Part shown: positions 29,806 to 41,592 of the stretch, piece after piece | Layout: the number at the start of each line of letters is the position of its first letter | Numbering within the stretch: the stretch's first letter is position 1 | DNA from: Haliscomenobacter sp. | Lineage (GTDB): Bacteria > Bacteroidota > Bacteroidia > Chitinophagales > Saprospiraceae | Reading direction: 5' to 3' | Assembly: GCA_016713275.1 (NCBI GenBank) | Contig: JADJPL010000003.1 | Coordinates: forward strand, 620,001 to 684,000 | Length of the DNA: 64,000 bases | Made by a program: the position numbers and the translations under genes | The notes under the pieces: model-generated | Database searches by the model: none | The model's input: only the letters and a program-made list of their open reading frames with translations | Told to the model about the DNA's origin: nothing

Positions 29806-31653
29806 TCAACGCTTTCCCGGTTTTCTTACCAGTGCTACCCAGTCCCTTTCCTGGTCGGACGGCGGAAGGCCTATCTCCAGATTGATTTTTCCTTTTACCT
29901 TTTTTCCGGCGCCTTGTCCTTCGCCGGTTCTGGGATTAAACCAAATAACTTCCCATCTGCCTTTCACTCCTTCGAGGACCAGAGGCAATTTTTTGCCGGT
30001 GCGTTGATAAACCAGGTAAATCCCGGACGCGCCTGGTTTGCAGAAGACGTAATCCAGCGTGTCTTTGGTGATTTCATCCTTGGCTTCCATTTCCCAGAAA
30101 GGGAGCTTGTTTTGGGAGAAGAACTCAAGCGCATAGCGGCTTTGATCCCACATGCGATCTCTGGATCTCCAGTCTTCACAGGAAAGGTCGGAATGGGGGT
30201 GCTGGTACCCAAAATACCATTCTACGCCAGCGCCGCCGGCGGTCAATGCACCCCAAAGTACGTTTTGTCTTTGGATGTCGTGGTTGGGGTCTTCTGCATC
30301 CGTTAGCAGGGAATGGCCGGCGCTTCCAGGCTCGTCAAGCGCCACGACCCAGCGCTTTCCTGCCTTTTCAGATAGCCGCCTCCAGTGTATAATTTCTTCA
30401 TGCACGTGGTGTGGGCGGGTTTCCGCATGATGCCCCTGCACAGAAACCCCGGTAAGTTTGGATTCCGGCCCAAGAAGGTCGTCAAAAGACTGCCCGTTGT
30501 GAATAACAATATGGTGGCGGTATGGATCGTGATCGAAAAAATACTGGGCCATAGCCAAGCGCTGAGCAGTAGTCTGCGGCGGCGTTGGGTGATTTTTAAC
30601 CCAACGGCCATTTTCCTCGCCCAGGTTCCAGTTTAAGGCCAGATGGTGGGAAAACCGGGCGATTAGTTCGCGGTAATACAACTTGCGTTGAATATCGACT
30701 GCCCCGCTGTCAAGGAGCCCCTGGTTTTCGTGTTCCTGGGTTTTAAAATGGAGATAAAGCCCTTTTTTTTGCCCGTGGTCAAATATCATTTCCCACTGAT
30801 CCAGCTTGGACACGTCCATCCGGAAAAAATCGGTGTAGGAAACATAAGGAAAGACGTTTTGATCATCCCCAAGAATATTGAAGGTGAGAAAGGAAAAAAC
30901 ATTCATCCCTTTGGAAGCCAGGTAGTTCAAAGCGCCGATCAAAGCTTTACCTTTGTTATCCCCCCAAACAGGGTCGCCCTCTTTCCAGTCTTGTAAATGA
31001 GCAGACCAGGTTTTGACGAGGTTATCCTTGTGCTGATCATTTTTAAAGGTCCCGTCAAAGTCCGCAAAGGACAAGATATTCTCCGGGGAGTCAGCGCCAG
31101 CTTTAAGAAAATATTCGCCTGTTTCTGCGAATCGAAGGTAGTGTTCGCCAACATATTGCAAACGCCCTTTCGCCCTGAAATCCCTTCCGGTTTTGTCGGA
31201 GGAGGTTATTGAAAAGGCCCCGGACTGTCCATCCATAAAACCGGCGGGAACGCCTGCGCCGGGATCGTCATTTACGGCAATATTTTCCCCTTTTCGGAAG
31301 AAAACCTGGTATTTCCAATCCCCTACCTCGTCGGGAGTAAACCGAACCCTCCACCGGTTGCCGTTTTCTGCAGAAGTATTAGCCGCGTTGCCGTCTGCCG
31401 CAAAGTAACCCGGAACGAGAAACTGTTTGTCGCCTTTAGAAAAAAGAACGTTCAAGCGATAGTTCAAAAAGGGATTATATGGATCCTGCTCGCTGGCGTG
31501 GGGTCCTTCAAAGGTCAACGTGACGGTGTGCCATTTTTTTAACTCCCCGCTTAGAACAGGGCTTGAGCTAGATTGCCCAAAAGCAAGGTTGCTTGCGCAA
31601 ACTGCCGCAAGAAACAGGGACTGTATTCTCCTACCATTCGAATGGATATTCAT
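29806..31653 (-). CDS. DUF5060 / DUF4038-type putative glycoside hydrolase
   Basis: This is a secreted putative glycosidase built from an N-terminal DUF5060 beta-sandwich, a TIM-barrel middle and a small C-terminal sandwich. I chose the ATG at 31653 because it starts a signal peptide (RRIQSLFLAAVCASNLAFGQ). The sandwich shows KWHTVTLTFEGPHASE and WRVRFTPDEVGDWKYQVFF. The barrel has KGRLQYVGEHYLRFAETGEY, SKGMNVFSFLTFNI, FSHHLALNWNLGEENG and RWVVALDEPGSAGHS; the Glu residues in LNWNLGEENG and ALDEPG are plausible catalytic residues. No member of this family with this layout is known to me to have a settled substrate. It is transcribed alone, divergent from the GH2 gene. It is intact at 615 residues. 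Confidence 0.75.
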   Translation of the reverse strand: MNIHSNGRRIQSLFLAAVCASNLAFGQSSSSPVLSGELKKWHTVTLTFEGPHASEQDPYNPFLNYRLNVLFSKGDKQFLVPGYFAADGNAANTSAENGNRWRVRFTPDEVGDWKYQVFFRKGENIAVNDDPGAGVPAGFMDGQSGAFSITSSDKTGRDFRAKGRLQYVGEHYLRFAETGEYFLKAGADSPENILSFADFDGTFKNDQHKDNLVKTWSAHLQDWKEGDPVWGDNKGKALIGALNYLASKGMNVFSFLTFNILGDDQNVFPYVSYTDFFRMDVSKLDQWEMIFDHGQKKGLYLHFKTQEHENQGLLDSGAVDIQRKLYYRELIARFSHHLALNWNLGEENGRWVKNHPTPPQTTAQRLAMAQYFFDHDPYRHHIVIHNGQSFDDLLGPESKLTGVSVQGHHAETRPHHVHEEIIHWRRLSEKAGKRWVVALDEPGSAGHSLLTDAEDPNHDIQRQNVLWGALTAGGAGVEWYFGYQHPHSDLSCEDWRSRDRMWDQSRYALEFFSQNKLPFWEMEAKDEITKDTLDYVFCKPGASGIYLVYQRTGKKLPLVLEGVKGRWEVIWFNPRTGEGQGAGKKVKGKINLEIGLPPSDQERDWVALVRKPGKR

Positions 31654-32015
31654 TCTTTTGCTTTTTTGGTGAATCCAAATGGGTGGAGTTGAGGGCACGT
31701 TCGTTACCCTCAACAACCCTTAATCTAATGAAGCTAAAGCCGAAAACTAACCTTCTTTCTTGAAGAAGAAAAACAGATAATAATCTCAAAATCGGGTCTT
31801 TTTGTCACTCTATTTGTTCAGTGCGTTCTGTTCTTTTGCCTGAATGTTCAAAATTGGGTTTGGGGACGTTTTGCTCAACCGTTCAATTTTTCCGATTTTT
31901 TGCCTTATTGTTTATTTGCGCTTAGGGCTATTGTGAGACCAATCCATTTTCCTCAACTTAGTGAAAATGAGAGCAGATCTTTGTATTCAGAGGGAGACAA
32001 ACAAACCAAAAGTGA
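31654..32015. other. Divergent intergenic region (regulatory candidate)
   Basis: These 362 bp lie between the start of the DUF5060 gene and the start of the GH2 gene and must hold promoters for both. It is AT-rich, with T-rich runs around 31795-31910 and a short CTTCTT/AAGAAG inverted repeat near 31754-31771. I see no gene in it and cannot assign a regulator site. Confidence 0.4.
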
Positions 32016-34979
32016 ATGATACTTACATTGAAACAATCTCTTGCAGCATCCGTCTTTCTATTGCAGGCAGCTCTACTTCCCGCGCAACAACAAACCCTGG
32101 ATCTGTCGGATAATGAATGGAGCATTTGGCTCGACGAAACCGCCACGTGGATTGACGATAGCCTTTACCTGCTCCCACCGCCTATTGCCCAACTGCCAAA
32201 CAATCCCCCCACCTGTGGGTGGGAACAACTTTGGGACGGGCGGGGCAAACGGATCTCCTTACCTGCCACAGTGGAAGAACACTTTTGGGGCAATAACGGC
32301 CATCCTTTTGGCGTGGCGGGCAACTATAAAGGGGTATCCTGGTTTTTTTCCAAGCTCTCCATTCCCGTCTTTTCATCAGGAGAAACGGTAGCCCTCCGTT
32401 TTGAAAGTGTTCGTCTTAGAGCGGAGATATATCTGGATGGCCGCTTGGTGGGATATGATCTCATAAATGGAACCGCTTTTGAAATAGACATCACCCCTTG
32501 GGCTCATTCAGGCAGAACACACGACTTGGCTATTCGGATAACCGACCCGAGCGGCAACTTCGAGTGGATGGATCTCGCCCCGCATACCTGGGGGAAGCAC
32601 GACATCCCTCCAAGTCATGGATTTGGAGGAATTACAGGAAAAGTGTTTTTGGAAATCCGCCCTCCAATGTTTGTTGAGGATGTTTTTATTCGGAACAAGC
32701 CCATTCCCCATAGCATTGACGCGGAGATCACGTTGAATGGGACCCCCTCAAAAAATGGAAATCTACTACTCGAATTGGTGGATACCAAGGCTCCTTACCG
32801 GATTTTACTGGCTAAAAAGATCAAAGCAACCACGCCTGTGGTAAGGGCCACCCTTACTCTTCCAGGCGCCCGATTATGGGATCCCGGCGATCCCAATCTT
32901 TATCTTTTGAAAGTAACCTACCGAGCAGGCTCTGGACAAACACATGTTTTGGAAAAGCGGTTTGGGTTCCGGTGGTTTGAAGTCAGGGAAGCTGGCGGCG
33001 ACAAACAATTTTGGCTCAACGGCAAGCGAATCGTCCTTCGCACATCCATTTCCTGGGGTTTTTGGCCTATAAACGGAATTACACCCACCTATGAATTGGC
33101 TAAAAAACAAATCTTGGCGGCTAAGGCACTCGGGTTGAACTGCCTGAATTTCCACAGGCACATGGGCCAAACGATGGTGCTCGATCTGGCGGATGAGCTT
33201 GGTTTGTTGTACTATGCAGAGCCCGGAGGCTACAAAACGGGAATCGCCTCCAAATTCACTGCTGATTGGAACCGCGAACGCATGGTTCGGATGATCAGGT
33301 CGTTTCGGTCTCATCCATCATTGATTATGTATAACATGATCAACGAAAGCACCAGGAACCCTCAGCTCCATGAGTACGAGGACATCCGATTATTCCACCG
33401 CCTGGACAACACCCGCTGTATTACGTTTACTTCCACCAACTTCACTGACCGGTTTTACCCAAATGCCCTGGAGGAGGGTATTGAAAAGCCCGTGAAAATG
33501 CATATGCTTCCTTATGATACGACCGTCTGGTTCAAAGGATGGTGGGATATGCACTTTGCCGACGGGCCAGGGGTGTACAAGGATGAGTTTTATCAAAGCC
33601 CCCAAGAATACCTGCGGAACACTTCCAATTTTGGGGAAATCGTCTTTTGGGGAGAAGATGGCGCCATTGGTACCCCGGAACGCCTTCAACTCAATGTTGA
33701 ATCCTATACCAATGCAAAAAATTTGGGCTGGGACGGAGACACCTATCTTGCTCAATACCGCGCTTTTGATCAATTCCTCAAGGCCAAAGGGTTTTCTTCT
33801 GCTTTCCCCGATGTGGACAGTCTGTGCAGGAGCCTCGGGAATAATGCTTTGTATTACCAGGGAAGGATCATTGAAAATATCCGAATCAATAACGCGACGG
33901 ATGGGTATGTCGTAAATGGCTGGGAGGGTTCCAAAATCGAAAACCACAGCGGCATTGTCGATGTTTGGCGCAACCCCAAAGGCGACCCCGCAATAATGGC
34001 GCATTACAACCAACCATTGTTTATCGCTATAAAAGCCCGAAACACTGTTCTCCAGACAGGGGACAGTACTTTTGCTGATCTTTTCATTGTTAATGAAAAA
34101 AATATCTCCGGTGCATATCAACTTTACTTGACCGCTTCCCTCGGCAAGGAGCAAGTTTGGTCAAGAACCTATGAGGTGAACATAAGCGGAGGGAATCAAT
34201 ATGGAGAATTGTTAGTAGACAGTATACCGGTAACCGTTCCGACAGCGGGCTATCTGACCCTTACGGCAGTCCTGAAGCAAGGGGCGAATCCCATTGCTTC
34301 AGGCCTTGAACGCGTTTTTGCCACCGATCTGCCTTTGGAGAAATTAACTCAGCCGGTTTTCGTCAGCGACACCTCAGGCGTCATTCAGCACATGATGAGG
34401 CTTTGCGGGATCCCATACAGCGAGCAGAAGGGACCTTTTAATCCTGTAAATGGCATTCTTCTGCTGGATGGGAACAACGCCGCTTTTTTAAGGGACAATT
34501 GGAGGGTGAACAATGAGTTCATTGAATGGGTCAGCGATGGGAATACGGCGATTTGCCTCGGGAACTGCGACGTGTTTGCTGATTTTCTGGAGCGGAAGGA
34601 GGTTGTAGATTACTATGGGAAACAAGACATCGGCAAGGTGTGGTATGGGGGAAACTACTTTAATCGATCCCATCCCGTCTTCGATGGTCTTCCACAGAAC
34701 ACCGCCTTTAATTGGGAATGGCAAAGGCTGGCCGGGTATAATCTCAAACGCTATGGATTAAGGCTCGAAGGGGACATTGTTCTGGCTGGCGTTTATTCCG
34801 ATCACCGGCGGGAAATGTATTCGGCCCTTTCGATTATTCCAGTTGGGAGAGGAAATATTATCCTCTCGACATTCGATCTCCATGGCGGGATACAGCCACA
34901 AAAACCAAGCTCCGCAGTAGCAAAACGCCTGTTGTTAAATTATCTCTTGTTCGCTCAACAAGAAAACCTACCGCGCTAA
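32016..34979 (+). CDS. GH2-family beta-glycosidase (beta-galactosidase-like), large
   Basis: This secreted retaining beta-glycosidase of GH2 is 987 residues long. The signal peptide (SLAASVFLLQAALLPAQ) is followed by the jelly-roll domain (YKGVSWFFSKLSIPVF, VALRFESVRLRAEIYLDG), the immunoglobulin-like domain, and the TIM barrel with GKRIVLRTSISWGFWP and FNFHRHMGQT-type sequence. Catalytic residues seen are the acid/base Glu444 in IMYNMINES and a nucleophile Glu547 in IVFWGEDGA. A long C-terminal part (from about residue 680) has extra beta domains and a Rossmann-like segment (NGILLLDGNNAAFL). This architecture differs from LacZ and suits a branch-trimming enzyme on a polysaccharide. It is intact and is followed by a GH43 after 27 bases. 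Confidence 0.85.
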   Translation: MILTLKQSLAASVFLLQAALLPAQQQTLDLSDNEWSIWLDETATWIDDSLYLLPPPIAQLPNNPPTCGWEQLWDGRGKRISLPATVEEHFWGNNGHPFGVAGNYKGVSWFFSKLSIPVFSSGETVALRFESVRLRAEIYLDGRLVGYDLINGTAFEIDITPWAHSGRTHDLAIRITDPSGNFEWMDLAPHTWGKHDIPPSHGFGGITGKVFLEIRPPMFVEDVFIRNKPIPHSIDAEITLNGTPSKNGNLLLELVDTKAPYRILLAKKIKATTPVVRATLTLPGARLWDPGDPNLYLLKVTYRAGSGQTHVLEKRFGFRWFEVREAGGDKQFWLNGKRIVLRTSISWGFWPINGITPTYELAKKQILAAKALGLNCLNFHRHMGQTMVLDLADELGLLYYAEPGGYKTGIASKFTADWNRERMVRMIRSFRSHPSLIMYNMINESTRNPQLHEYEDIRLFHRLDNTRCITFTSTNFTDRFYPNALEEGIEKPVKMHMLPYDTTVWFKGWWDMHFADGPGVYKDEFYQSPQEYLRNTSNFGEIVFWGEDGAIGTPERLQLNVESYTNAKNLGWDGDTYLAQYRAFDQFLKAKGFSSAFPDVDSLCRSLGNNALYYQGRIIENIRINNATDGYVVNGWEGSKIENHSGIVDVWRNPKGDPAIMAHYNQPLFIAIKARNTVLQTGDSTFADLFIVNEKNISGAYQLYLTASLGKEQVWSRTYEVNISGGNQYGELLVDSIPVTVPTAGYLTLTAVLKQGANPIASGLERVFATDLPLEKLTQPVFVSDTSGVIQHMMRLCGIPYSEQKGPFNPVNGILLLDGNNAAFLRDNWRVNNEFIEWVSDGNTAICLGNCDVFADFLERKEVVDYYGKQDIGKVWYGGNYFNRSHPVFDGLPQNTAFNWEWQRLAGYNLKRYGLRLEGDIVLAGVYSDHRREMYSALSIIPVGRGNIILSTFDLHGGIQPQKPSSAVAKRLLLNYLLFAQQENLPR

Positions 34980-35006
34980 ATCTTTACATAACCTTGCCGC
35001 GAGAAA

Positions 35007-36180
35007 ATGAAAATCTTATCTGCCTGCCTGTTTATTTGTCTTTTGACTTTTACTTGGCGCCCCATGGACGCGCAAAGGAGTTCGCGAGCTTTTTCCTATC
35101 AAAACCCGATCGTGACCGGCATTGACACCAATGGACTTCAGGGATTGCCAGGTTCTCCGGGATGGGAAATGGTGGTACCTAACGGGAACCTCCTTCCCGC
35201 ACTGGGCCCGTCAGGAACAAAACGGCGCCCTTAACAAAGGCGTCGCACTTTATCGTTCCAAAGATTTATTACACTGGAAATTCAGAAAGTACATCGTGCA
35301 AAGAGGCGATCCATCCAAGTGGTATTATTTGCGCTTCTGGGCGCCGGAAATCCATAAACTTAAGGGAAAATACTATGCCACCTTCAATTGCAGCAACCCC
35401 GAAATGGGTTATCCAGGCCAGCACGGAGGATATGCCGTTGCTGACCGCATCGAAGGCCCCTACGCGGTGGTGACAGAAAATAAACCCCTCGTTAATGGCA
35501 ACGACCTGACCTTTTTCGAGGATTACGATGGAAAAGTGTATGCATTTTGGAATCAGGGAAGGAATTTCGGTATTGGATTTGCACAAGTAGACCTTGAAAA
35601 GGGTAAACTACTAACAACGCCTGTTTCTGCAATCCACCCTGGAAAAGTAGACTTTGAAATACTCCCGACCGGAGATACTTCACAGGTACCCGGTTATGAC
35701 GGCCGCCTCATCAACAAGGTAAGCAAGTACCACTCCTGGGATGCCATTGGAATAGAGGGCGCGTATGTCATCAAAAAAGACAGTATGTACTATCTATTTT
35801 ACTCCAGTTGGACCCGTGGCTACGAAATTGGTTACGCTACTGCCAAACACATTACAGGACCCTGGACCAAGAACGAACAAAACCCCATTTACGGTGCTCA
35901 AAGCAGGCAGGCTTGCGAGCGAAACGGGCTGCCTTATTCAGGAGACGATACAAGTCCCTTCAATCAGGTTGGCCATAATGAAGTGTTCGTTGGACCTGAT
36001 GGAAGGTTTTGGCTTAGTTGTCACGGTATTCGGAAGCCTGCAGGAAATGTAGAAGAAAAACCATTCCTTGTTATTGACCCCATTGCTTTTGACAACGAAG
36101 GCCGAATAAAGATCAATGGGCCCACCTATTCCCGGCAGTCGGTTTCTTTGAATCCTCGACAGCGCAAAAAAGGAGAATAA
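35007..36180 (+). CDS. GH43-family glycosidase (one frameshift)
   Basis: This is a secreted GH43-type propeller enzyme. The signal peptide (MKILSACLFICLLTFTW, ending MDAQ) and YQNPIVTGIDTNG are in one frame; near 35130-35145 the frame changes and FRDCQVLRDGKWWYLTGTSF follows, the first propeller blade with the base Asp. Then come VALYRSKDLLHWKF, WAPEIHKLKGKYYATFNC, NDLTFFEDYDGKVYAFW with the pKa-modulating Asp, and WDAIGIEGAYVIKKDSMYYL with the general-acid Glu. The full length is about 390 residues. It lies 27 bases after GH2 and is probably co-transcribed, suggesting that beta-galactoside and arabinofuranoside-like linkages are cut together. Confidence 0.83.
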
Positions 36181-36253
36181 CTTGCTGCCGGCGCTGGTAA
36201 ACCCCTAAATTGCTGATCCCAGGCCCTATCGGATAAACAAGGGCAAGTCCATG

Positions 36254-38019
36254 CTATGGAATCACGATTTTTTTAGTCCATTGGCTTTGCCGAAACCGTA
36301 CCTGCACCAGCATAATCCCGCGAAAATTCCCAACTGGTATTTGGGTTTCTCCGCCCAAAACGGGCCGCTCCGCAAGTAATCTTCCATTTAGGTCATAGAT
36401 GGAGGCCATGGCGCCTTCCCCAAGTTTGAAATTCCGTAGAACGATTTGCCCTCTGCGGCTTTCAACGGAAAAAGAATCCGGGAGCGGCTCTGCCGTCTGC
36501 ACCAGGGTGCCACATTGAAACAACACCCCGCTTACATTCCCTTCTATCGTCAGATTAAAGGAACGATTATTCTCCACACAAGTATCTCCTGAGAAAATAT
36601 TCTCCAGTTTGACGCCATCGATGAGGCTTTCTTGGGGGGCGATCAAATAGTTGCTTGCCAGATTATTTCCCCTATGGCGAACATTGGAAACTGACAAGTT
36701 GGTAACGCTTCCCCCATTGGCTTTTATCCCGAGCGTACGTTGCACATCGTTATCTATATATAGATTCCGGATGGATACATTCTGTATTGAAGATCCTCCA
36801 TTGTTAACCAGGTTGACCACTGCCGTATTACTGGTGGGACCTGGCGTCTTGAGGGCGTCTTTCACTACGTAGATATTCTCGGCAAGAACAATTACTGCAT
36901 GCGCCGTAGGCATTCCATCCCAACTGTAGCACAGCGCCATTGATTTGCTTATAAACGACCAGGTTTTCAGCCCGGTTATTATTCCGGTAAAGCTTTACGT
37001 AATCATCGTTCACCTTAATAAACGCATCCGAAATCACCGACCCCTGGTTCCCGCCAAATCCGTCGGTTTGGTGCCACCAGCCAAATAACTTTACATTGGT
37101 GCAATCCAGGGTCCCTCTCGAAAGAATGCAATAATGGGGCACATTGCAGATCGTAATGCCTTCAATACGCTGACCGGCTCCACCCGTATTGAAAAATAGC
37201 GCATGGTAATCGAAAGACCCCCTCTACAGAAGAACCCAGGCGTTCTTTTCCGCATAGGGAGATGATCCCTCTTCCCCTAACGGTCGTATTGCTCGCATTT
37301 TCACCATAAAAAGTGGCCATCACATAAGCGCCTCCCGGGATATAATACGTCCTGTTTCCGAGAAGGGGGATTTTATACCCGGCATAGGATATGCCGGTCT
37401 CCGGGCCGTATTGATGGATGCCCTTGTCAAAGTAAATAATGGGCTTTTCCGTAGTTAATATGGCGGCCCGCACTTCAGAAGCCGACATCCCCGGACGAAT
37501 CAGTAAGACGTCTGGGTCCAACGGTCCAGGTGGATCTTCTTCCCTTGGGTCTGCAAAAATAAATAAGGGTTGTTTGTCCAATCCCTCCATTTCCACATAG
37601 AGTTTCCTGGGCCGGTCCAGTTTCAGCCTCATTTTTGCCCCATCTATTGAAAAGGGGATGTTGAAGGCAAGGGGGTAAACCTCTGCTTTCCCTACCGGTT
37701 TGCCATCCAACCGGATGATCTCAACCCCGACGCTTCCCGAAAAAGAAAATGTGGTTGAATGGTGCCAATCCGTCATCAAGGCCTTTTGCGCATCGGGAAA
37801 CGTATTCTGGTCGGCCAGCACATAGGAACGAAGCGTATCCTCTCCCTGGATCACTTTAACCTCGTAAAGAGGAGAGCGGATGTTTTTTCCCAGGCTCTGG
37901 CTGTAAACAAGCGTATCCGGGTATGAATAAACCTCCACTTGTCCTACTAGTCTGCCGTGTAGGGATAAAAAAACGAGGGCATGAAAAAGAATACGTTGGT
38001 TAATCATTAATGCTTTCAT
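36254..38019 (-). CDS. Parallel beta-helix glycosidase (GH49/GH28-like) with T9SS sorting domain, two frameshifts
   Basis: This is a secreted right-handed beta-helix glycosidase. The signal peptide (ILFHALVFLSLHGRLVG) precedes an immunoglobulin-like N-terminal domain (VYSYPDTLVYSQS, DWHHSTTFSFSGS) like that of GH49. After a frame change near 37180 the catalytic helix reads KLFGWWHQTDGFGGN, AFIKVNDDYVKLY and INGAVLQLGWNAYG, the Asp-rich QTDG and NDD plus QLGW pattern seen in GH49 dextranases and isopullulanases and related to GH28. A second change is near 36925. The end is a T9SS type A sorting domain (ASIYDLNGRLLAERPVLGG, then WTKKIVIP), so the protein should reach the cell surface. Both shifts behave as one-base insertions. 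It is divergent from the first SusC gene. Confidence 0.75.
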
Positions 38020-38416
38020 GGTCGAAATTTCTATTCAGGCCCTGAACGGCCAAATATAATGTGCAAAGCGAAAACCTGTTGAAAACTAATCAGATCTTGT
38101 CAGGCCGGGCAGCAGCTGAATCCGCGTGCTTTGCTCATACATACATTTTTCCTTTTTCTCTGGCCCAAGCCACCCCTCTCGAACCCCCTTTTCTTTTTGG
38201 GTGTCCAGATCGGATTTACCTGGCACAGAATTCATTAGGGCTTGCCCCGCGAAAACTGGCTGAATTGACCCAATTGTACAAATGGACAAAAAAAGCGGAC
38301 AGGCGAAGCATTGCCTTCAAATCCTATTTTCCAAATTTGTTTAAGAGAAGCCGCGCCAAAACAAAAATAGTTTGGCTACACTCTCTATTTCAAAACAAAC
38401 AATAACTCATTCCAAC
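38020..38416. other. Divergent intergenic region upstream of SusC
   Basis: This 397-bp region separates the beta-helix gene and the first SusC gene and is the likely promoter site for the largest operon in the window. The last 80 bases before SusC are AT-rich. I could not fix a TTG/TAnnTTTG promoter with correct spacing. A plus-strand open frame, 38061-38405, contains RIYLAQNSLGLAPRKL, which faintly recalls the start of kynureninase-like PLP enzymes; it is probably not a gene. Confidence 0.4.
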
Positions 38417-41400
38417 ATGCGGCACCTTATCATCTTCTCAGCGCTACTGTTATTGGGATGCTCATCCCTACTGGCGCAAACGCGAAACGTGACCGGCCTC
38501 GTCAAAGACAGCCGGGGGGAAACGCTGATCGGAGTAGCAATCCAGGTCGTTGGAACCGACCGGGGAACACAGACCGACCTCGATGGTCTTTTTTCCCTTG
38601 ACGGGCTGTTGCCATCCGATTCCCTAAACTTTACCTATGTAGGATTGGAAATGCTTACCATTGCCGTTGGGGATCAAACCGTGATTAATGTTACCCTGAC
38701 GGAAAGTACCGTTCAACTTGCCGAAGTCGTAGTCGTAGGCTATGGAACCCAGACAAAGCAAAGCGTAGTGGGTTCTATCGTACAAGCTACCGGCGACGAT
38801 ATCCGCCAACGAAATGCCGGAACCGACCTCTCTAATACGCTCACCGGCGTGCTCCGGGCTTAGTAACGATCCGGACTTCCGGTATCCCCGGCGGCGCTGG
38901 GGAAGACGATGCCGGGACTAGCATCTATATCCGGGGACTATCCACCTGGAACGGTGGGCAGCCTTTGATCCTTGTAGACGGCGTCGAACGGCAAATGTCC
39001 GATGTCGATCCGAACCAGGTCGAAAGCCTCTCCATATTAAAAGATGCTTCCGCAACAGCCGTTTTTGGAGTAAAAGGCGCGAATGGGGTCATCCTTATCA
39101 CCACCCGGCGAGGCAAACTGGGTAAACCCTCTCTGAGCTACAATAGCACCCTGACCGCCACGACTTTGTCCAGGACCTACCCCATGCTGGGATCTTATCA
39201 AGGTAACTTGCTCAAAAACAGAGCTATTGAAAACGAAGTGGCTAAAAATGAGACCTCCTGGCCCAGCTACGTGCCCTATAAATGGCTACAGTACTACCAA
39301 AACCAGCAGTACCCCGAGTTGTTCCCCGATATCGACTGGCAAGATGAATTTGCTAATGACGTTGCCTGGTCGCAAAAACATTCCCTGGACATCTCCGGAG
39401 GCACGAAATTTGTCAAATACTTTGGTTCGCTGTCCTACCTGCAGGAATCGGACATCTTGGCTACCAAGGATTATGGGCAAGGGTACGATCCTGACTTTAA
39501 CTATAAGCGCTATAACTTCCGAAGTAACCTTGACTTTTCCGTAACCCCGACGACTACCTTTAGTGTCAATCTGGCTGGATATTTCGGCAGGCAACAGCGT
39601 CCGGCAGGTGATAAATTCAACTTCTGGAAAGGCTTTACAGGCCGCCCACCAGATCTTTATCCCGTTCGTTATTCCGATGGGACTTGGGCAGATGCAGCTC
39701 AATTCGACCGATACGAAAATGCCGTGTACCACCTAAATTATGGCGGATTAACCAACGAAAACCGCTCGGAGATCAACACCGACTTTATCCTAAAACAGGA
39801 CCTGAGTTTTATTACAGAAGGATTGAGCTTCACCGGAAGTTTATCTTATGATAACCGGTTTTTCTCCTATGGTTCTAATATTTCGGACGATGGGGAGGTG
39901 CTAAAATGGATTGACCCTAAAGCGGTGGAAGAACTTCTGCCTGGAATGACCGAGGAACAAATACAGGCAGTGTATGAAAAGTACACTATCTACCAGTTCC
40001 CAAGCGGATTCAATGGGGCTTCAGGGTATAGTTATGTAGAACAACCCATCAACAAAACTACTGAAGTGGTCCGGACTCAGGAATCCAATCAACTGTACCG
40101 CTCCCTGTTTTACCAGCTTGCCATGAACTATAAGCGGACCTTTGGCAGCCACAACTTCGGGGGCACCTTCCTGATGAACCGCAATGAAAAAGCTACCGGG
40201 ACCGACTTTCTCACTTATCGCGAAGACTGGGTAGGCCGCGTCACCTATAACTTTAGCTCCCGGTACTTCCTGGAATTTAACGGCGCCTATAACGGCTCGG
40301 AGAAATTTAGCAACGAGTACCGCTACGGGTTTTTCCCATCCGTTGCTCTGGGGTGGCTCGCCTCGGAAGAGGCATTCTTTAAGTCGCTGTTCCCCATAGC
40401 AAACAAATTCAAGGTTCGGTATTCGAATGGCATCGTGGGCAACGATGAAGGCATCCGTCGCTGGTTGTATATTGGAAACCCGGAGGTATTAACCAGGACC
40501 TGGCAATTCGGAGCCCCATTCCCGAATAACGCTTATCCTTGGCGGTTGGAAGGGACAATAGCCAACCCCGAGATCCACTGGGAAACAGCGCACAAACAAA
40601 ACGTCGGTGTTGAGATCGGACTGTTCAATAGTCTGGTTGAGATAAATGCCGATTATTTCTGGGAAAAACGGACGGATATGTTTCTTCGGGAAACGGAGCG
40701 CAATATTCCGATCCTTTTCGGCGCCGACCCGGTGGGTATTAATGCAGGAAAGGTAAACACCCATGGATTTGAGGTGGACGCTAAATTGAACAAAACCTTC
40801 TCCAATAAATTATTTTTCTCTATCAGCGGCATGCTAGCCTATGCCAAAGACGAAGTCATTTACCGGGAGGATCCTGAGTTGGCGCCTGCATATCAAAAAC
40901 AAGCCGGATTCCAGATCGGGCAGTCCAGGTCGTTGCTCAACCAACCCGGACTAATATATACCTGGGACCAAATCTACACTGGGGTATTGCCGCAGAACAA
41001 TACCGCTTTTATGCTGCCCGGGGATTTTCGTCAAATAGACTATAACGGGGATGGCCAAATCAATGATTTTGACGTCGTTCCATACGGCTACCCTAGCCGG
41101 CCTCAGTTTAATTACGGGAGCACTCTCACCTTGGAGTACAAGGGGCTCAATGTAATGGCACAGTTTTTTGGAGTATTCAATATTAACAGCGCCCAAAGTT
41201 ATGGCGAATTTGGATTGGGATATACGCTCGTGCGGCCCCTGCACTGGGAAGAAGCTTGGTCGCCTGAAGATGACCGAATCGAAAATGCCACTTACCGGGG
41301 GCTCAGATACCTCACCGCTACCAATGCAGCGCCTACCGGCACGTACTACCTTTGGGACAGATCCTATTTGAAACTCCAGAATGCAGAGATCGGATACCGC

Positions 41401-41574
41401 CTGCCTTCAAAACTCACCCAATCGTTCGGCTTAAGCGCGCTTAGGGTCTATCTGAATGGAAACAATCTGTTTATGATCTCCGAATTGAAGGAAGACCGGG
41501 ATGTCAAAGATTCATCAGATAGGGCATACCCCCTCACCCGCCGATACAGCCTGGGCGTAAACGTAGTCTTTTAA
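38417..41574 (+). CDS. susC: SusC-like TonB-dependent outer-membrane receptor (one frameshift)
   Basis: This outer-membrane beta-barrel imports oligosaccharides with energy from TonB. The ATG at 38417 opens a signal peptide (MRHLIIFSALLLLGC, SSLLAQ). The carboxypeptidase-like domain reads TGLVKDSRGETLIGVAIQV, and the plug begins with LAEVVVVGYGTQTKQSVVGS. The frame changes at about 38853: one more C in 'ctccgg' gives LPGLVTIRTSGIPGG, then YIRGLSTWNGGQPLILVDG, KDASATAVFGVKGANGVILI and the barrel. It ends at RRYSLGVNVVF with the usual terminal Phe. Length after repair is about 1052 residues. SusD follows after 18 bases. Because plug and barrel are complete, decay is unlikely. Confidence 0.93.
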
Positions 41575-41592
41575 CCAAATAAAGAAAAATCA

